64,000 nucleotides of DNA, taken from Caryophanales bacterium (GTDB taxonomy: Bacteria; Bacillota; Bacilli; JARBTR01). Each line of letters opens with the position of its first letter. Within the stretch, counting starts at the first letter, position 1. Positions 1 to 7,451 of this stretch are shown here, piece after piece. The DNA is taken from the NCBI GenBank assembly GCA_029240105.1, contig JARBTR010000001.1:62001-126000 (forward strand). The letters are read 5' to 3'. The notes under the pieces are model-generated. The model saw only the letters and a program-made list of their open reading frames with translations, ran no database searches and was not told the DNA's origin. The position numbers were made by a program, and so were the translations under genes.

Positions 1-582
1 GATGGATTTGTTGTTTTCCAGGGTGAAAAGGTCATTGAAGTGTCTAAAATTGTACTCCCAGGCGACCATAGTTTAGAGAACATTTTATGTGCAGTGTCAG
101 CTGCAAAGCTTGTTGGCGTGGATAACGTGGCTATCGAAACCGTGTTAACAACATTCCAAGGTGTGAAGCACAGATTCCAATTTGTAAAAGAATTAAATGG
201 TCGTAGATTCTATAACGATTCCAAAGCAACAAATATAGTAGCTGCTTCGAAGGCTTTGGAAGCTTTTAAAATTCCAACCATTTTGCTAGCAGGTGGATTG
301 GATCGAGGGAATGAATTTGATGATCTCATCCCTTATTTGAAGCATGTGAGAGTACTTGTGACCTTTGGACAAACGGCACCTAAATTAGCCAGAGTAGCAA
401 AAGATATTGGAATTGAAACCATTTTGATGGTTGAAAATGTGGAAGCTGCAGTTCCAGCTGCATATGAAGTCTCGAAAGAGGGAGAAGTTATCCTTCTGTC
501 ACCTGCTTGTGCAAGTTGGGATCAATATCGTGATTTTGAGGTTAGAGGAGATATTTTTGTACGAGCCGTGAATAACTTATAA
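1..582 (+). CDS. murD: UDP-N-acetylmuramoyl-L-alanine--D-glutamate ligase, C-terminal part
   Basis: The frame is open from base 1 and gives the last 193 residues of MurD; the start lies outside the window. MurD is the cytoplasmic ATP-dependent ligase that adds D-glutamate to UDP-MurNAc-L-Ala in peptidoglycan precursor synthesis. Visible family signatures are the central-domain stretch [13 protein letters not shown], and the C-terminal ligase domain with [16 protein letters not shown] and [12 protein letters not shown], all typical of MurD. It is followed after 19 bases by a strong intrinsic terminator, so unlike in B. subtilis it looks transcriptionally cut off from the downstream division genes. 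Known from family: function. Seen: motifs and truncation by the window edge. Confidence 0.97.
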   Translation, partial: DGFVVFQGEKVIEVSKIVLPGDHSLENILCAVSAAKLVGVDNVAIETVLTTFQGVKHRFQFVKELNGRRFYNDSKATNIVAASKALEAFKIPTILLAGGLDRGNEFDDLIPYLKHVRVLVTFGQTAPKLARVAKDIGIETILMVENVEAAVPAAYEVSKEGEVILLSPACASWDQYRDFEVRGDIFVRAVNNL

Positions 583-600
583 CATACGAAAGTATACATG

Positions 601-626
601 AAGAGACGATTATTCGTCTCTTTTTC
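601..626 (+). terminator. Intrinsic terminator after murD
   Basis: A 9-bp perfect stem, AAGAGACGA (601-609) with TCGTCTCTT (614-622), loop TTAT, followed by a T run. It ends the murD transcript just before the repeat block. Confidence 0.85.
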
Positions 627-627
627 G

Positions 628-950
628 TTTTTGTCTAAGTTACGAAGTAACTTAGCAGTTTCTGCATGCGGTTGGCCCGCAGGGACAGAGCAACAAAAAG
701 GAACGCAAAGTTTGTCTGAGCTTTAGCACAGGAACAAACCCCTGCGGAGTTTTTGTCTAAGTTATGAAGTAACTTAGCAGTTTCTGCATGCGGTTGGCCC
801 GCAGGGACAGAACAAGACGACATTTTGTTTCTAAGCTGACGCTTAGACAAAATCAGCCTGCCTAATCGTAGCTGAATCAAAGATTCAGACGCTTAGCAAC
901 AAAAAGGAACGCACAGTTTGTCTGAGCGACAGCTCAGGTACAAACAACTG
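628..950 (+). repeat. Family-1 compound stem-loop repeat, copy A, with internal duplication
   Basis: Non-coding block of nested hairpins. The first is CTAAGTTACGAAGTAACTTAG-like. It is followed by GGAACGCAAAG, then a stem TTTGT-CTGAGC...CAG-GA-ACAAA closed by CCTGCG. A unit of about 65 bases (628-693) is repeated nearly identically at 750-815, offset 122. A second full stem-loop lies at 906-935. The same modules recur at 17520-17700 and 53172-53270 and, with a changed base pair, at 20902-20935. No reading frame has family-like content; the 246-base minus-strand frame here is only a consequence of the duplicated repeat. Confidence 0.8.
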
Positions 951-1160
951 CGAAATTCGCTTAACGGCAATCTTCCACGAACATCCAAATCGCAAGCGAT
1001 TTGGCGCATGGCAAAACGTATACGTTTTGTATATCAAAACACTCTAGCCTTCGAAGAAAGGTAGGAAGTGTTGACGATTTGTTGTCACACATGCTTCCTA
1101 GAAACGTACCGTTAAGTGACCAAAAATTACACTATCCATACGCTTTTAAAGGGGACCCAT
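951..1160 (+). other. Leader region before spoVE with a perfect 18-bp palindrome
   Basis: No gene seen. Bases 1012-1029 form a perfect palindrome centred on CGTATACG. Related palindromes occur at 11849-11866, 17761-17776 and, imperfectly, 58594-58608, always inside or beside intergenic repeats. Bases 983-1004 contain another inverted repeat, AAATCGC...GCGATTT. The spoVE promoter must lie in this stretch, because murD has its own terminator. A CATACGCT at 1137-1144 resembles a sigma-E -10, but no matching -35 was convincing. Confidence 0.5.
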
Positions 1161-2261
1161 ATGTTTGAAAAGAAAACATCGCCTGATTTGATTTTAGTAT
1201 TGACTATACTCTCCTTACTTGCCATCGGACTCACAATGGTTTATAGCGCAAGTGCCATATGGGCGGAATATAAATTTAATGATTCCTTTTATTTTTTAAA
1301 ACATCAATTATTGTTTGCTGTAATTGGTGTTATCGGTATGTTTTTTGTCATGAATATCGAATATCAAGTTTGGAAAAAGTGGACAAAACATCTCATCCTT
1401 TTTTGCTTCTTTTTACTCATAATTGTCCTAATTCCAGGAATCGGAACAGAGCGGAATGGTTCGCAAAGTTGGATTGGTGTAGGTGCCTTTTCTATTCAGC
1501 CATCTGAATTTATGAAATTGGCGATGATCATTTTTTTATCTCGATATCTTGAGAAAAACCAAAAGCATATTACTAGTTTTAAAAAGGGACTTGTACCTAC
1601 GTTGGGGATTGCCATTCTCGCATTTGGTCTCATCATGCTACAGCCTGACTTGGGTACAGGAACGGTTATGTTTGGAACAGCGGTTGTTCTTATATTTATT
1701 GCAGGAGCACGTTTGAGTCACTTTGCTGGTTTAGGCCTAATTGGAGTTGCAGGATTTGTTGGACTTATTGCATCAGCGCCTTATCGATTAGAGCGAATTA
1801 CATCCTATCTGGATCCATGGAAAGATCCGCTTGGAAGTGGTTTTCAAATCATTCAATCTCTTTATGCAATTGGTCCTGGTGGCCTTTTTGGTCTTGGACT
1901 TGGACAAAGTCGTCAAAAGTTTTTTTACCTTCCAGAACCACAAACAGATTTTATTTTTGCTATTCTATCCGAAGAACTCGGTTACATTGGTGGAACCATT
2001 CTGCTCTTGCTTTTTGCATTACTGTTATGGCGTGGTGTAAAAATTGCCCTTGGAGCACCAGACCTCTTTGGGAGCTTTCTTGCAACTGGGATTATCACCA
2101 TGATTTCAATACAGGTGTTTATAAATATAAGTGTTGTTACGGGACTAATACCTGTTACCGGTATTACCTTGCCATTCCTAAGTTACGGTGGTTCCTCACT
2201 TACACTTACGCTTATGGCAGTAGGGATCCTACTAAATATCAGCAAACATTCTAAACTCTAA
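1161..2261 (+). CDS. spoVE: SEDS-family spore cortex glycosyltransferase SpoVE (FtsW/RodA family)
   Basis: A 366-residue polytopic membrane protein, the same length as B. subtilis SpoVE and very similar along its whole length. It starts KKTSPDLILVL and contains SIQPSEFMKLA, QPDLGTGTVM, the YLPEPQTDFIFA loop and a C-terminal LPFLSYGGSS motif. SEDS proteins polymerise lipid II; SpoVE builds the spore cortex from the outer forespore membrane in the mother cell. The ATG at 1161 was chosen over an upstream in-frame ATG at 1116 because AAAGGGG lies at the right distance. In B. subtilis murG follows; here murB comes next after 90 bases. Whether this copy also serves vegetative division (FtsW role) cannot be read from sequence. 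Confidence 0.93.
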   Translation: MFEKKTSPDLILVLTILSLLAIGLTMVYSASAIWAEYKFNDSFYFLKHQLLFAVIGVIGMFFVMNIEYQVWKKWTKHLILFCFFLLIIVLIPGIGTERNGSQSWIGVGAFSIQPSEFMKLAMIIFLSRYLEKNQKHITSFKKGLVPTLGIAILAFGLIMLQPDLGTGTVMFGTAVVLIFIAGARLSHFAGLGLIGVAGFVGLIASAPYRLERITSYLDPWKDPLGSGFQIIQSLYAIGPGGLFGLGLGQSRQKFFYLPEPQTDFIFAILSEELGYIGGTILLLLFALLLWRGVKIALGAPDLFGSFLATGIITMISIQVFINISVVTGLIPVTGITLPFLSYGGSSLTLTLMAVGILLNISKHSKL

Positions 2262-2351
2262 CTTTTTTTTATCAAAAAATTCGTATATAGTAAGAGTTGA
2301 ATTTTAAGAATATAGCGACTCACAGAAGTGCTCAATCCGGAGGGCAAAAAA

Positions 2352-3254
2352 TTGAATGTACTCTTGCAAACTTTAATTGAAAATAACGTTGGTATTATAA
2401 AAGAAGAAGAAATACTAGCAAATCATACAACTATGAAAATTGGTGGGCCAGCAAAAATTTTTATTGAACCAAATGGCATATCCAATCTTTTGAAGACAAT
2501 TGAAATTATAAAAGGGGCGAACGTTCCATTCCGAGTAATTGGAAGAGGATCAAACCTACTGGTCTCTGACAAAGGGTTTGATGGTGTAATTGTGAAATTA
2601 GGAAAAGGAATGGATCACTTTGAAATAAACGGAACAGAAGTATTAGTTGGCTCTGGCTATTCAATCGTGACATTAGCAACAGTTGTTGGGAAAAAAGGAC
2701 TTTCAGGATTAGAATTTGCGGCCGGTATTCCTGGTTCAATCGGAGGCGCCGTCTATATGAACGCTGGAGCACATGGTTCAGATATGTCTAAAATTTTGAA
2801 AAAAGCACATGTTTTATTTTTGAATGGTGATACAAAATGGCTAACTGTTGAAGAGATGCAATATAGTTATAGAACTTCTGTATTACAAAAAGATCAACCC
2901 GGAGTTGTGCTAGAATGTTTGCTCCAACTGTCAGAAGGGAATCCTGATTCCATTTCAGAAGTGATTCAAGCAAATAAGAATTATAGAAAAAATACACAAC
3001 CATACAATTTCCCTTGTGCGGGCAGCATATTCCGAAACCCACTGCCACAATATGCAGGTAAATTGGTTGAAGAACTTGGTTTAAAAGGATTTACTATTGG
3101 CGGTGCAAAGGTATCAGATCTTCATGGAAATTTTATCGTAAATGCCAATAAAGCAACTGCTCAAGATGTTCTTGATTTAATTTCGTATATTCAAAGACAA
3201 GTCAAAGAGAAGTATGGTATTGATTTACATACCGAAGTCGAAATGCTATTTTAA
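2352..3254 (+). CDS. murB: UDP-N-acetylenolpyruvoylglucosamine reductase
   Basis: Cytoplasmic FAD- and NADPH-dependent reductase forming UDP-MurNAc in peptidoglycan synthesis. The 300-residue protein shows the FAD-binding domain motifs HTTMKIGGPA near the start, VIGRGSNLLVSD, and GLEFAAGIPGSIGGAVYMNAGAHG. The catalytic region is PCAGSIFRNP, with the Cys in place of Ser that marks many Gram-positive MurB proteins, and the C-terminus reads GNFIVNA and DLHTEVEML. A TTG start at 2352 is preferred because CGGAGGG sits 8 bases upstream; the upstream GTG at 2328 precedes that site. murG, normally between spoVE and murB, is absent here. It is followed by a promoter-like region and a hairpin terminator before divIB. 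Confidence 0.95.
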   Translation: MNVLLQTLIENNVGIIKEEEILANHTTMKIGGPAKIFIEPNGISNLLKTIEIIKGANVPFRVIGRGSNLLVSDKGFDGVIVKLGKGMDHFEINGTEVLVGSGYSIVTLATVVGKKGLSGLEFAAGIPGSIGGAVYMNAGAHGSDMSKILKKAHVLFLNGDTKWLTVEEMQYSYRTSVLQKDQPGVVLECLLQLSEGNPDSISEVIQANKNYRKNTQPYNFPCAGSIFRNPLPQYAGKLVEELGLKGFTIGGAKVSDLHGNFIVNANKATAQDVLDLISYIQRQVKEKYGIDLHTEVEMLF

Positions 3255-3331
3255 TTTATACGATAAACGGCAAAATTCCACGAATATCTAATCATTTTAA
3301 ATGCTAATTGTAGAGCTATTTAATTAGTTAA

Positions 3332-3362
3332 AATTGATTATAAGAAAAGGACATTTATATGA
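3332..3362 (+). promoter_or_regulatory. Candidate sigma-A promoter upstream of divIB
   Basis: TTGATT near 3332 and TATGAT near 3357 are about 18 bases apart. Transcription would begin only a few bases before the hairpin at 3370-3402, so this would be an attenuator-like leader. Read by eye; moderate support. Confidence 0.35.
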
Positions 3363-3369
3363 TAAAATA

Positions 3370-3403
3370 AGGACATTGACTTGTAGTCAGTGTCCTATTT
3401 TTT
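3370..3403 (+). terminator. Strong intrinsic terminator or attenuator directly upstream of divIB
   Basis: The 12-bp stem AGGACATTGACT (3370-3381) pairs with AGTCAGTGTCCT (3385-3396), one G-T pair, loop of three, then a run of seven T after one A. It ends a few bases before the divIB ribosome-binding site, leaving no room for a promoter in between. Confidence 0.8.
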
Positions 3404-3420
3404 TGAGGGTAATGGGTGTT

Positions 3421-4350
3421 ATGGTGAAGAAAAAAATTAATGTCGTTCCAATTGAAAAAATCAATCCAATGGTACAGGAAAAAAGAAAAATCGAAGCTAA
3501 GAAAAAGCTAGTCAATTTGCTAATCGTATTTTTTATTCTTGCCCTCATTATTGTTTATTTTCAATCAGATTATAGTAGAGTAAGAGCTCTTGAAATAAAT
3601 GGGACATCTATTACTAGTAATTCCGAGATTATCGAATGGTCTGGATTTAAAGAAAATGATTATTTTTTAAAAATACGTACAGGTTTAATGAAAGAAAAAT
3701 TAGAAAATCATGGTGAAATTAAAAAAGTTACTTTTAAAAGGGGCTTCCCTAATAAACTTTCTGTATCTGTTGATGAATACAAACAATTCGCTTCTTTAAT
3801 TGTGAAGGGTAAAAACTATCCAGTTTTAGAAAATGGGTATGTTTTGAAAGAGGAAACTGAAAATAGTAATTCAAACTTGATTTTACAAGATTTTCATGTA
3901 GATGATTACTTAGTTGACACAGTTTTAGAACTACGAAAATTACCTAGTGACATCCTATTATGTATATCAGAAGTACAATACACTCCTTCTGAAATTGACA
4001 AAAATAAATTAACTTTATTTATGAATGATGGGATGCAAGTTCTTGTAACAATTTCAAGAATATCAAATTTAAAATTTTACCCGGATTATATTAGTAATGT
4101 ACCAGAGGGAAAAAAAGGTTTACTTGATCTTGAAGTTGCCAACTTTTTCAAACCATTTGATGAAATAATAGAACCAATTGGTAGTAGTGAAGAGGGGGAA
4201 TCTCAAGAGAAATCTGATGCTTCCAATAACAATGTTTCATCCAATGAAAGTAATTCGAACCAAAATCAGGAAAACGGCAATGCAACAAACCAATATGGGA
4301 ACACAGAAAATTCTGGTCAAAGTTCGAATAAACCAAACACGAGTCAATAG
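3421..4350 (+). CDS. divIB: Cell division protein DivIB/FtsQ
   Basis: Bitopic division protein of about 309 residues. It has a basic cytoplasmic N-terminus, one membrane segment (LVNLLIVFFILALIIVYF), then the POTRA domain (SRVRALEINGTS...) and beta domain, and a long Ser/Asn/Gln-rich tail of about 60 residues. DivIB acts with DivIC and FtsL at the divisome and regulates septal peptidoglycan synthesis. Several in-frame ATGs exist; 3421 was chosen because GAGGG lies about 11 bases upstream, but 3412 is possible. The gene is bracketed by two intrinsic terminators, so it looks like an independently regulated single-gene unit. The low-complexity tail is common in the family and is probably disordered. 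Confidence 0.9.
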   Translation: MVKKKINVVPIEKINPMVQEKRKIEAKKKLVNLLIVFFILALIIVYFQSDYSRVRALEINGTSITSNSEIIEWSGFKENDYFLKIRTGLMKEKLENHGEIKKVTFKRGFPNKLSVSVDEYKQFASLIVKGKNYPVLENGYVLKEETENSNSNLILQDFHVDDYLVDTVLELRKLPSDILLCISEVQYTPSEIDKNKLTLFMNDGMQVLVTISRISNLKFYPDYISNVPEGKKGLLDLEVANFFKPFDEIIEPIGSSEEGESQEKSDASNNNVSSNESNSNQNQENGNATNQYGNTENSGQSSNKPNTSQ

Positions 4351-4388
4351 TCCATATTTAGTCAAAATTAGAAGGAATATTCCAATAA

Positions 4389-4415
4389 AATGCTCTTTCA
4401 TAAGAGTATTTTTTA
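4389..4415 (+). terminator. Intrinsic terminator after divIB
   Basis: AATGCTCTT (4389-4397) pairs with AAGAGTATT (4402-4410), loop TCAT, then T residues. It separates divIB from ftsA; ftsA must use a promoter in the AT-rich 4415-4490 stretch. Confidence 0.75.
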
Positions 4416-4494
4416 TTGTAAACTATATTAATTAGTGGTAGTATACAAATTTTTAATATGAAAATTTGTTTATATATAGTTGGGGGGCACTATT

Positions 4495-5799
4495 TTGAAT
4501 CAATCTTCGATCCAGGTTAGCTGCGATATAGGCACTTCAGCAATTAAAGTTGTGGTTGCTCAAGTTGAAAAAGATAGTATTAATATCTTAGGAGTCGGAA
4601 CAGCTCAATCAAAGGGAATTAAAAAAGGCATTATTTCAGATATGCAACGTATTGTTGACTCAATTAAGGAAGCAGTTGCACAGGCAGAAAGAATGTCTGA
4701 TCTAAATATACGTAGTGTTCATGTGGGAATTGGAGCACTATATTCTGAAATTCATCAATGTCATGGTGTCACGACAATTCGCCCACAAAACACTGAAATT
4801 ACATACGAACAGCTTGATGAAGTAAGAAGTGATGCAGAGAGATTGCATATTGGACAAGATCGTGAAATTATCGATTTGATTCCGTTGAAATATAAGGTGG
4901 ATAATGTAGAGGGTATCGAAGATCCTCGAAATATTGTTGGCAATCGCTTAGAAATGGATGGCATTCTTATTTCTGGTCTTGTAAACATTGTTCAGAGTGC
5001 AAAAAAAGCTGTTGAACTATCAGGTTTAGAGGTTGCTAGTATTGTTTATACACCAATGTCAGCAGGTTCGCTTTTGCTTCGAAAAGATGAGAAAAGAATG
5101 GGCTCTGCTCTAATTGATGTTGGTGCTGGATTAATTTCTGTGGCAGTATTTGGTGATAGTCAACTACAATTGGCTTATGCATTCCCTCTTGGTGGAGATT
5201 TCATTGTAAGTGACTTGAGTAATATTCTAAAAATTACAACGGAAGATGCTGAGAAACTTCTAAAGAAATATGGAAATGCGTATGTGGATGACCGTTCTGA
5301 AAATCGTTTGATAAATATTCCGATGATTGGAACCGAAAAACAGCAACAAGTTGGTCAATTGGATATTTCAAGAATTATCAATGCACGTGTGAGGCAGTTC
5401 TTTGAAATCATTCGAAATGATCTAGAAAACAGAGGCATTTACAACATTATTTTCAATTATGTTATTACTGGTGGCGTAGCAAAAATGCCAGGATTCTTGC
5501 GAGTAGCAGAGGAAGTACTTGAAAGCAATATTCGAGTTGATTATCCAAACTTCATAAGCGTTCGTGAACCAATGTTTTCAAACAGCGTAAGTATTATTAC
5601 CTATGCAGTAAATAGAGCTAATAAAGATGGTTTTGAATTAGCGGATTGTGTTGGAGAAGCCGTTGCAGATGATTCTGCAAGTAACTTCCAAATCAAAAAT
5701 CCTTTTAAAAGAGTAGAAAAACAGTCAAAGCAACAAAAGGTAGAATCAAAAGGTTTTACAGAAAAAATGGGCGAGATTTTTACAAAATTCTTTGAGTAA
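4495..5799 (+). CDS. ftsA: Cell division protein FtsA
   Basis: Actin-like ATPase that tethers FtsZ filaments to the membrane. The 434-residue product begins with the phosphate-1 motif CDIGTSAIKVV and has the 1C subdomain (HVGIGALYSEIHQ), the second nucleotide motif ALIDVGAGLISVAVF, and the adenosine motif VITGGVAKMPGF. The final GFTEKMGEIFTKFFE is an amphipathic membrane-targeting helix. A TTG start at 4495 is used because GGGGGG lies 8 bases upstream and overlaps the alternative TTG at 4480. It is followed after 86 bases by the truncated ftsZ frame. FtsA itself looks intact, so the partner change in FtsZ is notable. Confidence 0.93.
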   Translation: MNQSSIQVSCDIGTSAIKVVVAQVEKDSINILGVGTAQSKGIKKGIISDMQRIVDSIKEAVAQAERMSDLNIRSVHVGIGALYSEIHQCHGVTTIRPQNTEITYEQLDEVRSDAERLHIGQDREIIDLIPLKYKVDNVEGIEDPRNIVGNRLEMDGILISGLVNIVQSAKKAVELSGLEVASIVYTPMSAGSLLLRKDEKRMGSALIDVGAGLISVAVFGDSQLQLAYAFPLGGDFIVSDLSNILKITTEDAEKLLKKYGNAYVDDRSENRLINIPMIGTEKQQQVGQLDISRIINARVRQFFEIIRNDLENRGIYNIIFNYVITGGVAKMPGFLRVAEEVLESNIRVDYPNFISVREPMFSNSVSIITYAVNRANKDGFELADCVGEAVADDSASNFQIKNPFKRVEKQSKQQKVESKGFTEKMGEIFTKFFE

Positions 5800-5885
5800 G
5801 ATAGACAAACAAATTAAATGAATGATTTAGTAATTGATTCCTTGTCTTATAGTGTTATAGAAGATAAAATGAAGATTGTGTATTT

Positions 5886-7001
5886 ATGATTGAAGATAAC
5901 TTAAATAGAATGATTGAAAGTGGCATTAAAGGTGTCGAATTCATTGCAATAAACACAGATTTACAAGCTTTACAAATGTCAAAAGCCGAAACGAAACTAC
6001 AAATCGGTAACAAATTGACTAGAGGTCTTGGTGCCGGTGGAAACCCTGAAGTTGGAAAAAAATCTGCTGAAGAAAGCAGAGAACAAATTGCAGATGCATT
6101 AGCTGGAGCCGATATGGTTTTCGTTACATCTGGTATGGGTGGTGGAACTGGAACAGGTGCTGCTCCTATCGTTGCTGAAGTTGCGAAAGAGGTTGGCGCT
6201 TTAACAGTAGGTGTTGTTACTCGTCCTTTCAGCTTTGAAGGAAGAAAACGTTCAGCACAAGCATCAACTGGAATCGATGCATTTAAAGAAGCAGTTGATA
6301 CATTAATCATCATTCCAAATGATCGACTTTTAGAAATCGTAGATCGTAATACACCAATTATGGAAGCTTTCCGTGAAGCAGATAAAGTGCTACGTCAAGG
6401 TGTACAAGGTATCTCTGACTTAATCGCAATTCCGGGTGAAGTTAACCTTGACTTTGCAGACGTAAAAACAATAATGTTAATGAGAGGTTCAGCTCTACTT
6501 GGAATCGGTAACGCTTCAGGCGATAACCGTGCCATGGAAGCGGCTAAAAAAGCTATCTCAAGTCCATTGTTAGAAATCAGCATTGATGGTGCAAAAGGCG
6601 TAATCTTGAACATCACAGGTAGTGCAAACCTAAGCCTAATTGAAGTTTCAGAGGCAGTACGAATCGTCGAAGAAGCTTCGGATCCAGATGTAAACTTAAT
6701 CTTCGGTACTGCAATTAACGAAAACTTAAAAGATGAAGTAGTTGTAACGGTTATTGCGACAGGATTCGAAGAAAACAGAAAAGTTGCAACAGGTCGTGGT
6801 GTTACAGAAAATACGATTTCACAAACAAATCCTTGGAGACGTGAAGACTTAATTTCTACCGTAGAAAGACCGCGTACGAGTAGTTATTCTGCACCAAGCG
6901 AACCGGTTGTAGTTCCTCAAAGTAAAACAAGTAACAACGGTTGGATGTCTGACGAGGACCTAGAATTTCCTCCGTTTCTAAGAGATAGATACAATAAATA
7001 A
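5886..7001 (+). CDS. ftsZ: Cell division GTPase FtsZ lacking the N-terminal nucleotide-binding loop
   Basis: Tubulin-like division protein, 371 residues. Present are the tubulin signature GGGTGTG (about 85-91), [21 protein letters not shown], the T7 catalytic loop [11 protein letters not shown] (about 187-197), and the C-terminal FtsA/SepF-binding peptide [11 protein letters not shown]. Missing is the first strand and the T1 loop (normally GVGGGGNNAVNRM): the frame starts [13 protein letters not shown], and an in-frame TAA lies 21 bases upstream. The 86-base gap after ftsA has no frame encoding a glycine loop and only a weak ribosome site. A 23-codon frame at 5818-5889 ends TGA overlapping the ATG. 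Either the gene is N-terminally deleted, with full-length FtsZ elsewhere, or this is a specialised form. Downstream codons are intact, so decay is not advanced. Confidence 0.85.
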   Translation: MIEDNLNRMIESGIKGVEFIAINTDLQALQMSKAETKLQIGNKLTRGLGAGGNPEVGKKSAEESREQIADALAGADMVFVTSGMGGGTGTGAAPIVAEVAKEVGALTVGVVTRPFSFEGRKRSAQASTGIDAFKEAVDTLIIIPNDRLLEIVDRNTPIMEAFREADKVLRQGVQGISDLIAIPGEVNLDFADVKTIMLMRGSALLGIGNASGDNRAMEAAKKAISSPLLEISIDGAKGVILNITGSANLSLIEVSEAVRIVEEASDPDVNLIFGTAINENLKDEVVVTVIATGFEENRKVATGRGVTENTISQTNPWRREDLISTVERPRTSSYSAPSEPVVVPQSKTSNNGWMSDEDLEFPPFLRDRYNK

Positions 7002-7015
7002 TAAACTAACATTCA

Positions 7016-7041
7016 AGCACTCCAGATGGGGTGCTTTTTTT
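7016..7041 (+). terminator. Intrinsic terminator after ftsZ
   Basis: AGCACTCC (7016-7023) pairs with GGGGTGCT (7028-7035), loop AGAT, one wobble pair, followed by seven T. It closes the ftsA-ftsZ unit. Confidence 0.85.
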
Positions 7042-7451
7042 GCGTGTCCAAATATGTTCGACAACTCGGCGTTGAAAGTCCACTTAGCCAGCTGAAACCG
7101 AGTCTATATTATGATAAAAATCTAATTAATGGAATAAAATGGATGTGTGTGGTAACTTATTGATAATCATTTCCTAAATGAATATATCTAATTGGTAAGT
7201 ATTTATGTGACTATAACACTGTTTGCTTACTTTTCTAAAGGAGGAACTATAGCTTAGCCTCTATATACGATCTCTCGGTGACAGTTTCTAAGTTAAAGCT
7301 TAAATTGCTGCTGTATGCAGTCCATTTACTAAATCACCAAAAGTAGGCGCCTCTAGGCGAGGATTTAGAATGTCGTGGATAAATTTCAAGTAGAGTGTCT
7401 ACAACTAGTTTCTGTTTATTTAACAGTTACTTTAAGAAGGGGTGCGTGTCG
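7042..7451 (+). other. 410-base gene-free region before the DUF4349 lipoprotein gene
   Basis: No gene or known riboswitch recognised. It contains a perfect ribosome-binding-like AAAGGAGG at 7237-7244 followed within three codons by a TAG and no start, and several short inverted repeats, such as AGGCGCCT near 7350. It could be the leader of the lipoprotein gene or the remains of a deleted gene. In B. subtilis protease genes occupy this position. Confidence 0.5.

Noticed and set aside
635..880. 81-codon open frame on the minus strand in the murD-spoVE gap
   Set aside because: It lies wholly in the duplicated hairpin repeat; its two halves repeat because the DNA repeats. No ribosome site and no protein-like features.
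628..1110. CRISPR array
   Set aside because: The repeats are hairpin modules of variable length with no regular spacing or spacer pattern, and no cas genes are present.
1137..1144. Sigma-E promoter for spoVE
   Set aside because: CATACGCT resembles a -10 but no acceptable -35 lies 13-15 bases upstream; mentioned only as weak.
1817..2254. Second long frame inside spoVE
   Set aside because: Out-of-phase shadow of a well-conserved membrane protein; Trp-rich nonsense composition.
7230..7400. Possible riboswitch before the lipoprotein gene
   Set aside because: Compared by eye with SAM, FMN, c-di-AMP, Mn2+, glycine and c-di-GMP riboswitch cores; none of their conserved blocks is present.
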